Shown: one piece after another, positions 1-7,538 of the stretch
How the letters are laid out: every line of letters starts with the position of its first letter
Position numbering within the stretch: position 1 is the stretch's first letter
NCBI GenBank assembly: GCA_003132645.1
Contig: PKYM01000093.1
Span: 2,039 to 9,576, forward strand
Length of the DNA: 7,538 bases
Source: Actinomycetota bacterium
Lineage (GTDB): Bacteria > Actinomycetota > Thermoleophilia > UBA2241
Direction of reading: 5' to 3'
Translations under genes and position numbers: made by a program
Notes under the pieces: model-generated
Database searches by the model: none
Told to the model about the DNA's origin: nothing
What the model saw: the letters and a program-made list of their open reading frames with translations, nothing else

Positions 1-67
1 GCGGGCGTCACGCGGCTTTCGGTGGGCGCCCGGGGCCTTCCGTCCGCGCCCGAGACCATACTGGGGC

Positions 68-73
68 AGGTGA
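68..73 (+). promoter_or_regulatory. Shine-Dalgarno site of priA
   Basis: AGGTGA is a strong match to the anti-Shine-Dalgarno end of 16S rRNA and lies 6 bases before the GTG at 80. The TGA inside it (71-73) is also an in-frame stop just upstream of that GTG, so 80 is the first possible start in this frame. The rest of 1-79 holds no gene I can support. Confidence 0.75.
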
Positions 74-79
74 CTTTCC

Positions 80-2434
<2,355 letters not shown>

Positions 2435-2441
2435 GGCGGGG

Positions 2442-2447
2442 TACACT
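2442..2447 (+). promoter_or_regulatory. Candidate -10 box for leaderless def transcription
   Basis: TACACT fits the TANNNT pattern of a -10 box and stands out in very GC-rich sequence. Its last base is 7 bases before the ATG at 2455, which puts the predicted transcription start at or next to that ATG, giving a leaderless mRNA. No good -35 hexamer is visible 16-18 bases upstream. This is prediction from spacing only. Confidence 0.4.
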
Positions 2448-2454
2448 ATACGAC

Positions 2455-3051
2455 ATGAGCCAGACCGAACCGCGCGAAGAGCAGCAGCCACGGGAGCGCC
2501 GCCCCCGATCTGAGATACCGCCCGAACGCCGGGCGGCCGCCCTCGCCCAGGTCCGTACGCTCGGCGACCCCGTGCTGCGCGAGAGCGCCCGGCCTGTCGA
2601 GACGTTCGACAGCGAGCTGACGGCGCTGTCGCGGCGCATGATCGCGGTCATGCGGGACGCACCCGGCATCGGCCTCGCCGCGACTCAGCTCGGCGTCGTC
2701 AAGCGCATGATCGTCTACCAGGTCGACGACGATCCGGTGACGCTGGTCAATCCCCGCATCGTGGGGGACTCCGACGACACCGAGGTGCTCGACGAAGGTT
2801 GTCTGAGCCTGCCCGGCGTGACCGTCCCGGTCGAGCGCCCGACGCTGGTGCGCGTGCGTGCCCGCGACCTTCGCGGTCGGCGCCTCGAGTACGACGCCGA
2901 AGACCTCGAGGCTCGAGTCATCCAGCACGAGATCGATCATCTCGACGGCGTGCTGATCCTCGAACGCACCTCTCGCGAGGAGCGCGGCCGCGTGCTGCGC
3001 GAGTTGCGCGAGCGCCAGACCGCCGCGGTCCCCAGCGGCTCGGGCCTCTAG
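2455..3051 (+). CDS. def: Peptide deformylase
   Basis: Cytoplasmic metalloenzyme that removes the formyl group from the N-terminal formylmethionine of new proteins. From the ATG at 2455 it is 198 aa, slightly long for the family because of a charged E/R/P-rich tail of about 30 residues before the conserved start around AQVRTLGDPVLR. All three family motifs are intact: GIGLAATQ (71-78), EGCLSL (114-119) and QHEIDH (157-162). The metal ligands are therefore C116, H158 and H162, and the catalytic acid is E159. Starts at 2425 and 2431 are also in frame; the latter overlaps the priA stop as ATGA. I prefer 2455 because a -10-like hexamer sits 7 bases ahead of it and the upstream residues look unrelated to the fold, but the Shine-Dalgarno evidence is weak for all three. 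fmt follows 13 bases later, the usual formylation/deformylation pair. Confidence 0.93.
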   Translation: MSQTEPREEQQPRERRPRSEIPPERRAAALAQVRTLGDPVLRESARPVETFDSELTALSRRMIAVMRDAPGIGLAATQLGVVKRMIVYQVDDDPVTLVNPRIVGDSDDTEVLDEGCLSLPGVTVPVERPTLVRVRARDLRGRRLEYDAEDLEARVIQHEIDHLDGVLILERTSREERGRVLRELRERQTAAVPSGSGL

Positions 3052-3064
3052 GACCTGCGGCTGC

Positions 3065-3961
3065 ATGAGGATCGCCTGGGCCGGCACCGCGCGGTTCTCC
3101 GAACTCGTGCTGGCGCGGGTCATGGCCTCGGCCCACGAGGTCGTCGTCTGCATGACCACGCCCGATCGTCCCCGCGGCCGCCACGGCTCGCCGCAACCCT
3201 CCGTGCTCAAGACGGCCGCGCAGGAGCTCGGCCTGCCGGTCGTGCAACCGGCCGATCTGCGCGCCCCGGGGGCGATCGTCGACCTGCTGGCCTTCGAGCC
3301 CGACGTGCTCGTCGCCTGCGCCTACGGCCGCATCGTACCGGCCGACGTGTTCGTCTCCTTGCCCTCGCTGGTCGTGCATCCCTCCCTCGTGCCGCACTGG
3401 CGCGGCGCGGCGCCTGTGGTGCGCGCCCTCATGGCCGGCGAGACCCGGCTGGGCGTGGCCACCCTCGAGATGACCGCCGGCGTGGACGAGGGCCCGGTAG
3501 CCGACGAGCGCGTCGTCGAGATACCGCCCGATGCCGACGCCGGCAAGGCCTACGAGCTGCTCGCGGAGGCCTCGACCGACAGTCTGCTGGCCGCGCTGGC
3601 CGGCATGGCCGACGGCACGGTCGTTTTCAAGCCCCAGGTCGGTGTCGCCGACTACGCCGAGAAGATCGCCGAGGCCGACCGTGTGATCGACTGGCGACGG
3701 CCGGCTGGGGCGATCGCCAACCAGGTGAGGGCGCTGTCGCCCGAGGTCGGCGCCCACACTGAGCTGGGTGGCCGCCGCGTGCTCGTCTGGAAGGCGGTCC
3801 CGAGGACCTCGCTGCCCTCCGGGGGAGACACGCGCGACCGTCTCGTGGTGCCCTGCGGGCGCGGCTACCTCGAGATCGTCGAGCTGCAAGAGGCCGGTCG
3901 ACGGCGCATGAGCGCCCAGGAGTACCTGCGCGGCGCCGGTCGGCGTCTGGCGCACGGGTAG
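3065..3961 (+). CDS. fmt: Methionyl-tRNA formyltransferase with altered active site
   Basis: Transfers a formyl group from 10-formyltetrahydrofolate to Met-tRNA of the initiator, in the cytoplasm. It is 298 aa, a little shorter than the E. coli protein. Visible features: N-terminal Rossmann start MRIAWAGTARF (usually GTPEF), the PDRPRGR loop (about 34-40), the folate-site motif SLVPHWRGAAP (107-117), GVDEGP (139-144), and a C-terminal tRNA-binding domain from about residue 200 with YAEKI and a VIDW motif. The family's catalytic triad is Asn-His-Asp (N106, H108, D144 in E. coli). Here His is H105 and Asp is D141, but the Asn position is V103, and the preceding loop is about three residues shorter than usual. 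The reading frame is uninterrupted. AGGA at 3050-3053, partly within the def stop codon, is a plausible ribosome binding site 11 bases before the ATG. Family assignment is firm; full activity is less certain. Confidence 0.93.
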   Translation: MRIAWAGTARFSELVLARVMASAHEVVVCMTTPDRPRGRHGSPQPSVLKTAAQELGLPVVQPADLRAPGAIVDLLAFEPDVLVACAYGRIVPADVFVSLPSLVVHPSLVPHWRGAAPVVRALMAGETRLGVATLEMTAGVDEGPVADERVVEIPPDADAGKAYELLAEASTDSLLAALAGMADGTVVFKPQVGVADYAEKIAEADRVIDWRRPAGAIANQVRALSPEVGAHTELGGRRVLVWKAVPRTSLPSGGDTRDRLVVPCGRGYLEIVELQEAGRRRMSAQEYLRGAGRRLAHG

Positions 3962-3966
3962 GCGTC

Positions 3967-5397
3967 GTGACCCCCAGGGAAGTGGCTCCCGCGCGGCGCG
4001 CCGCCTTCGCCGTACTGCTGCGCGAAACGCGCAGCCGGGCACCGTTCGATCTTGCCGCTGCCACGGGCGTCGAGTTCGCCCGCCTCGCGGCGCGCGACCG
4101 GGCCCTTGCCTACGAGCTCGCCATGGGCACGATCAAGCGGCGCAACTCGCTCGATCGGGTCGTCGCCGCCTTCTCCGACGCGTCGTCATCGCGCCTGCGA
4201 CCCGAGGTGCGCGAGTCGCTGCGACTCGGCGCCTTCCAGCTTCTTTATCTCGACCGCGTGCCGGCCCACGCCGCGGTCAACGACGCGGTCGAGCTCGCCA
4301 AGGCCCACGGCCGACGCACTGGAGCCTTTGTCAACGCGGTCTTACGCAAGGTCGCCTCGGAAGGCCGCGCCGAGCTCGCCCGCCTGTCGGGCGGCGCCTC
4401 GATCGAAGCGCTGGCAGTGCGCTGCTCGCACCCCGACTGGCTCGTCTCCCTCTGGGTCGACGAGCTCGGCCGCGACGCTGCGGAAGCGCTGATGGAAGCC
4501 GACAACCGACCGGCCGAACGCTGCGTGCGGGTGAACCGTCTGCGGGCCACGATCGCCCAGGCTCAGGCCTCGCTGTCCGGCGACGGCATCACTGCGCGAC
4601 TCGCTCGCGAGGCGTACGCCGAGGTCGCTCCGGACACTCCCGACGCGCTGCTGCTCGAGGGCCCGGCGCTCGAGTCGAGCGCCGCCTTTCGCGAGGGCCT
4701 GGTCATGCCGCAGTCACGAGGCTCGCAGCTCGCCGCGGCGATCGCCGCGGGGGCGCTCGAACCCGGGGCCCGCCGGGGACCGGCGCGCGCTGCCGATCTC
4801 TGCGCGGCGCCCGGGGGCAAGACCTCGCAGCTTGCGGCGCTGCTCGCGGGCTGGCGTCTGCTGGCCGTCGACGACGAGCCCCGGCGGGTAGCGGCGCTGC
4901 GCGCGAACCTCACCCGGTTGGGCGCCGCCGACGTCGAGGTGTGCGAACGCGACGTGCTGGAGATGGGCGCAGACGAGGCCGAGCGCGGACGCTACGGCGT
5001 CGTGCTGCTCGACGCGCCCTGCTCCGGTCTGGGCACGCTGGCTTCGCGACCCGACCTGCGCTGGCGGCGGCGCGCGGGCGACGTGAGACGACTGGCCACC
5101 CTGCAGCGCGACCTGCTGGCCGCCGCAGCGGCGCTGGTCGCGCCCGGCGGTGCGCTCACCTACTCGGTCTGCACTCTGACGCGTGCCGAGACGCTCGGCG
5201 TCGTCGACCGCTTCGTCGCCGGGCGCGCCCGCGAGGGCGCCGCGGACTCCGGTTCGCGCACCGCCTGGACACTCGACGATCTGGGCGCCGCCTACCCCAC
5301 ATACCGGCACCCGGCCAACGGCGCCTATGTGCAGACGCTGCCCTCGCGCGACGAGACGACCGGATTCTTCGTCGCACGTCTGCGACGAGTGACATAG
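3967..5397 (+). CDS. rsmB: 16S rRNA (cytosine(967)-C5)-methyltransferase
   Basis: SAM-dependent enzyme that makes 5-methylcytosine at position 967 (E. coli numbering) of 16S rRNA; acts on the small subunit in the cytoplasm. 476 aa, slightly long for the family. The N-terminal NusB-like RNA-binding domain covers about residues 1-130. The Rossmann methyltransferase domain follows, with the SAM-binding motif DLCAAPGGKTSQ (277-288), DAPCSG (349-354) and YSVCTLT (399-405). By family knowledge C402 is the nucleophile attacking the cytosine and C352 assists release; both are present. The HPDW motif (about residue 155) and RPDLRW are also typical of RsmB. The start is GTG, 5 bases after the fmt stop, with GGTAGG (3957-3962) overlapping that stop as ribosome binding site. 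A second in-frame GTG at 3982 is possible but leaves no proper spacing. The tight spacing suggests co-transcription with def and fmt. Confidence 0.95.
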   Translation: MTPREVAPARRAAFAVLLRETRSRAPFDLAAATGVEFARLAARDRALAYELAMGTIKRRNSLDRVVAAFSDASSSRLRPEVRESLRLGAFQLLYLDRVPAHAAVNDAVELAKAHGRRTGAFVNAVLRKVASEGRAELARLSGGASIEALAVRCSHPDWLVSLWVDELGRDAAEALMEADNRPAERCVRVNRLRATIAQAQASLSGDGITARLAREAYAEVAPDTPDALLLEGPALESSAAFREGLVMPQSRGSQLAAAIAAGALEPGARRGPARAADLCAAPGGKTSQLAALLAGWRLLAVDDEPRRVAALRANLTRLGAADVEVCERDVLEMGADEAERGRYGVVLLDAPCSGLGTLASRPDLRWRRRAGDVRRLATLQRDLLAAAAALVAPGGALTYSVCTLTRAETLGVVDRFVAGRAREGAADSGSRTAWTLDDLGAAYPTYRHPANGAYVQTLPSRDETTGFFVARLRRVT

Positions 5398-5488
5398 CAT
5401 TGCGCGAAAGCAACAAGCTCGGCCGCGTCGACGCCTGGCGAGATGATCATCCCGATACGGCCCCTGTTCGAGGCGACGGCGACAAGGG

Positions 5489-5494
5489 AGAGGA
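5489..5494 (+). promoter_or_regulatory. Shine-Dalgarno site of rpe
   Basis: AGAGGA, inside a longer purine run from 5484 to 5494, lies 7 bases before the ATG at 5502. It decides the rpe start against the long upstream open frame. The rest of the rsmB-rpe gap (5398-5501) shows no terminator or clear promoter. Confidence 0.7.
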
Positions 5495-5501
5495 CGGCCA
5501 A

Positions 5502-6182
5502 ATGAGTGTGGTGCTGAGCGAACGTCTGGTGGCGCCGTCGATCCTGTCGGCGGACTTCGGGCGTCTCGACGCCGACATGGCCACCGTGATCGACGCCGGG
5601 GCGCGGCTGATCCACGTCGACGTCATGGATGGTCACTTCGTGCCCGTCATCACGCTCGGGCCGGCCGTCGTCAAGGCGATCGCCCCGGCCGTGCACGAGC
5701 GCGGCGGCGCGCTCGACGTGCATCTCATGATCGAACATCCGGAGCGCTTCGTCGATGCCTTCGCGACGGCCGGCGCCGACGCGATCACGGTGCACCAGGA
5801 GGCCTGCGTCCACCTTCATCGTACGCTGGCGCAGATCCGTGAGACCGGCGCCCAGGCAGGCGTGGCGCTCAACCCCGCGACGCCTCTGGAGACCCTGGCC
5901 GAGGCTCGCGAGTACACCGACCTCGTGCTCATCATGTCGGTCGACCCGGGCTTCGGCGGGCAGCGCTTCATCGCCGGTTCGCTCGACAAGCTGCGTCGCG
6001 CCCGGGCCTACCTGCCGGCCGCGGTCGCGATCGAAGTCGACGGCGGTGTGTCCCTCGACAACGCAGCTACCTTGGTGGAGGCCGGCGCCAACCTCCTCGT
6101 GGCCGGCAACAGCGTCTACGGGGCGGCCGATCCAGCGCTCGCCTTCCGTGCTCTTGCCGCCGCGGTGGCGAGCGCGGGCTAG
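5502..6182 (+). CDS. rpe: Ribulose-phosphate 3-epimerase
   Basis: Interconverts D-ribulose 5-phosphate and D-xylulose 5-phosphate in the pentose phosphate pathway; cytoplasmic TIM-barrel metalloenzyme. 226 aa, normal length. Conserved elements: APSILSADF (11-19) with S13, LIHVDVMDGHFVP (36-48) with metal ligands H38 and D40, DVHLMIEHP (72-80) with H74, MSVDPGFGGQ, and IEVDGG with D180. D40 and D180 are the expected acid/base pair, and the late GNSVYG loop is the phosphate site. After FVP the family usually has Asn; here it is V49. The reading frame stays open far upstream into rsmB, but the residues there do not resemble an epimerase and a good ribosome binding site precedes 5502. Ribulose 5-phosphate also feeds riboflavin synthesis, which agrees with its place before ribD. 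rpe probably continues the upstream operon after a 104-base gap. Confidence 0.96.
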   Translation: MSVVLSERLVAPSILSADFGRLDADMATVIDAGARLIHVDVMDGHFVPVITLGPAVVKAIAPAVHERGGALDVHLMIEHPERFVDAFATAGADAITVHQEACVHLHRTLAQIRETGAQAGVALNPATPLETLAEAREYTDLVLIMSVDPGFGGQRFIAGSLDKLRRARAYLPAAVAIEVDGGVSLDNAATLVEAGANLLVAGNSVYGAADPALAFRALAAAVASAG

Positions 6183-6253
6183 GCGCCCGCGGCAGCCGCC
6201 GGCAGCGACCGCCCGGCCTTCCGCCATCACTCGCGAGGGCCACGACGTTGCGC

Positions 6254-6259
6254 TATACT
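6254..6259 (+). promoter_or_regulatory. -10 box for the riboflavin leader
   Basis: TATACT matches 5 of 6 bases of the -10 consensus in an otherwise GC-rich gap, about 16 bases before the riboswitch. Predicted transcription start is near 6266-6267, giving a leader of about 175 bases before ribD. The -35 region is poor: TCGCGA at 6231-6236, with a 17-base spacer, matches only 3 of 6. Confidence 0.6.
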
Positions 6260-6274
6260 TACGTCCAAGAGAGT

Positions 6275-6388
6275 GTCTTCGGGGCGGGGTGAGATTCCCC
6301 ACCGGCGGTGAGAGCCCGCGAACCCCACGAGTGGGGCCGACCAGGTGGAATCCCTGGGCCGACGGTCAAAGTCCGGATGAAAGAAGAC
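6275..6388 (+). promoter_or_regulatory. FMN riboswitch (RFN element) controlling ribD
   Basis: RNA aptamer that binds flavin mononucleotide and shuts down riboflavin genes when FMN is plentiful. The outer P1 stem is GTCTTC (6275-6280) with GAAGAC (6383-6388). Inside are the well-known conserved blocks: GGGGCGGGGTGAGATTCCCC (6281-6300), ACCGGCGGTGAGAGCCCGCG (6301-6320), a variable hairpin with CCCCAC/GTGGGG arms (6323-6336), the CCAGG/CCTGG hairpin (6341-6357), and GCCGACGGTCAAAGTCCGGA (6358-6377). The match covers the whole element and I see no missing junction block. It sits between a -10 box and an intrinsic terminator directly before ribD, which is the expected arrangement. Confidence 0.96.
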
Positions 6389-6409
6389 GAGCGCGGTACG
6401 CAAAGACAG

Positions 6410-6441
6410 CCCTGGAGCCACGTGTGCACCGGGGTTTTTTT
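6410..6441 (+). terminator. Intrinsic terminator of the riboswitch expression platform
   Basis: CCCTGG (6410-6415) pairs with CCGGGG (6429-6434), one pair being T-G, with two further inner pairs (6417-6418 with 6426-6427) around a short loop. Seven T residues (6435-6441) follow. This is the off-state hairpin expected below an FMN aptamer. The T-tract ends directly against the GTG start of ribD, so the GGGG arm, 7 bases before the GTG, is also the only candidate ribosome binding site. Confidence 0.75.
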
Positions 6442-7538
6442 GTGAGCGAAGACGGCTATCTGGAACGTGCTCTGGAGCTGGCCCGACTGGGCCGGCGCCT
6501 TGCTCACCCCAACCCCCGCGTCGGGGCGGTCGTGGTGGCCGACGGCGAGGTGGTCGGCGAGGGCTACCACCGCGGACCGGGGACGCCTCACGCCGAGGCT
6601 GTTGCCCTGGAGCAGGCGGGGGAGCGCGCCCGAGGCGCCGCACTGTATGTGACACTCGAGCCCTGTTGTCAGCAGGGTCATACCGGTCCCTGCACCGAAA
6701 AGATCATGGCTGCCGGTGTCGGGCGGGTGGTGGTCGGGGCGACCGACCCGAACCCGGCGGTCGACGGGCGCGGTCTTGCCGCCCTGCGCGCCGCAGGCGT
6801 CGAGGTCGCGCTCGACAGCGGCGCCCTGCATACGCTCTGCGAGCAGTTGAACGAGCCTTTCGCGCGGTTCATCCGCAGCGGCTTGCCGTTCGTCACTTTC
6901 AAGGCGGCCGTGTCGCTCGACGGCAAGGTCGCGGCGGCCGGCGGCGACGGCCGCTGGATCTCCTCGCCGGAGAGTCGCCGTCAGGTCCACCAGATGCGCG
7001 CCGTCGCCGATGCCGTGATGGTCGGCGCCGGCACGGCGCGACGCGACGACCCCCTGCTCACGGCGCGCGACGCCGACGGACCTGACCCGGTGCGCGTCGT
7101 CGTGAGTCGCACCGGCAACCTGCCCGCCGAGGCGCTTCTTTCGACCACCGCGCGAGAGTGCCCGACGATCCTGCTGACCGTCTCGATCGATCCCGAAAGG
7201 GAGCGGGCGCTGGCCGCTTCCGGTGTCGAGGTGGTACGGGCCGCCGGGTTGCGCGACGGTCTCGCCCAGCTTGCCCGCCGCGGCCTCGTCGACATCCTTT
7301 GCGAAGGCGGACCGACTCTCGCGGGGGCCTTGCTGGCCGACGGTCTGGTCGACCGTCTGGTCGTCTTCGTCGCGCCACTCGTCCTGGGCCGGGGCGCGCC
7401 CGACCTTGTCGCCCTGCCGGCGCCCATGGTGGTGGCCCAGGGCCTGGCTCTGGCCGACGTCGTCTGGACCAGCGCGGGGCCCGACATGGTCTGCCGGGGG
7501 CGGGTCGTCAAACGCACTGAAGCCGGCGCAGGCGCGCC
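6442..7538 (+). CDS. ribD: Bifunctional riboflavin biosynthesis deaminase/reductase RibD (3' end cut by window)
   Basis: Catalyses two successive steps of riboflavin synthesis: deamination of the pyrimidine intermediate made from GTP, then NADPH-dependent reduction of its ribosyl side chain. The frame is open from the GTG at 6442 to the window end, 365 codons without a stop; the family is usually about 360-380 aa, so little is missing. N-terminal zinc deaminase domain: NPRVGAVVV (24-32), H43, HAEA (50-53) with zinc ligand H50 and catalytic E52, then PCCQQGHTGPC (74-84) giving zinc ligands C75 and C84. C-terminal reductase domain: SLDGK (158-162), GAGTARRDDP (195-204), CEGGPTL (287-293). The start MSEDGYLERALELA is typical of the family. 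Within the zinc loop, the His and Lys/Arg expected at positions 77 and 80 are Gln and His. Expression is under the FMN riboswitch just upstream. It is probably the first gene of a riboflavin operon continuing beyond the window. Confidence 0.95.
   Translation, partial: MSEDGYLERALELARLGRRLAHPNPRVGAVVVADGEVVGEGYHRGPGTPHAEAVALEQAGERARGAALYVTLEPCCQQGHTGPCTEKIMAAGVGRVVVGATDPNPAVDGRGLAALRAAGVEVALDSGALHTLCEQLNEPFARFIRSGLPFVTFKAAVSLDGKVAAAGGDGRWISSPESRRQVHQMRAVADAVMVGAGTARRDDPLLTARDADGPDPVRVVVSRTGNLPAEALLSTTARECPTILLTVSIDPERERALAASGVEVVRAAGLRDGLAQLARRGLVDILCEGGPTLAGALLADGLVDRLVVFVAPLVLGRGAPDLVALPAPMVVAQGLALADVVWTSAGPDMVCRGRVVKRTEAGAGA

Noticed and set aside
24..51. GGGCGC/GCGCCC inverted repeat before priA
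   Set aside because: Six-base arms around a 16-base loop with no T-tract; likely chance in GC-rich DNA.
57..62. CATACT as a -10 box for priA
   Set aside because: It would start the mRNA inside or next to the ribosome binding site at 68-73, and no -35 is visible.
1..73. Possible 3' end of an upstream gene (for example metK), in the frame ending at TGA 71-73
   Set aside because: The 23 visible residues, ending in YWGR, do not show the MetK tail or any other recognisable end.
4941..5501. Long open frame upstream of and in frame with rpe, which could suggest a large N-terminal extension
   Set aside because: It overlaps rsmB, contains no epimerase-like sequence, and rpe has a good ribosome binding site directly before 5502.
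6183..6205. GC-rich hairpin (GCGG/CCGC) just after the rpe stop as a terminator
   Set aside because: Very short stem and no T-tract follows.
6259..6990. Open frame on the - strand across the riboswitch and ribD
   Set aside because: It crosses a well-defined riboswitch and the secure RibD deaminase domain, and shows no motifs.

Overview
The window is a compact, very GC-rich stretch of bacterial housekeeping genes, all on the + strand. The order is priA - def - fmt - rsmB - rpe - [FMN riboswitch] - ribD, with ribD running off the right edge. This order, the strong G/C bias at third codon positions, the frequent GTG starts and a possible leaderless start all point to a high-GC actinobacterium. 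PriA keeps its helicase motifs, unlike those of mycobacteria and relatives as I recall them, so a deep-branching actinobacterial lineage (for example Thermoleophilia-like) seems more likely. That placement is inference from gene order and motifs only.

Layout: positions 1-79 hold no gene I can support, only the leader and a strong Shine-Dalgarno site for priA. PriA (80-2434) is the replication-restart helicase. Its stop codon overlaps possible upstream starts of def, and a -10-like hexamer in the junction suggests that def may also be transcribed on its own. def (peptide deformylase), fmt (Met-tRNA formyltransferase) and rsmB (16S rRNA m5C methyltransferase) follow with gaps of 13 and 5 bases, as in an operon. 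A 104-base gap with a good ribosome binding site leads to rpe (ribulose-phosphate 3-epimerase). A 259-base non-coding stretch after rpe carries a -10 box, a textbook FMN riboswitch and an intrinsic terminator whose T-tract touches the GTG start of ribD.

How the genes fit together: fmt and def are the two ends of the N-formylmethionine cycle (formyl group added to initiator tRNA, then removed from new proteins). rsmB modifies the small ribosomal subunit, and priA restarts stalled replication forks. rpe supplies pentose phosphates; ribulose 5-phosphate is itself a riboflavin precursor, which fits its place beside ribD. ribD begins a separately regulated riboflavin unit controlled by FMN.

I found no undescribed system, mobile element, CRISPR array or RNA gene other than the riboswitch. 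The most notable points are departures from conserved residues in otherwise ordinary genes. Fmt lacks the catalytic Asn and has a short deletion just before it. RibD has two substrate-contact positions changed in its deaminase zinc loop. The ribD start appears to have no ribosome binding site apart from the terminator stem itself.
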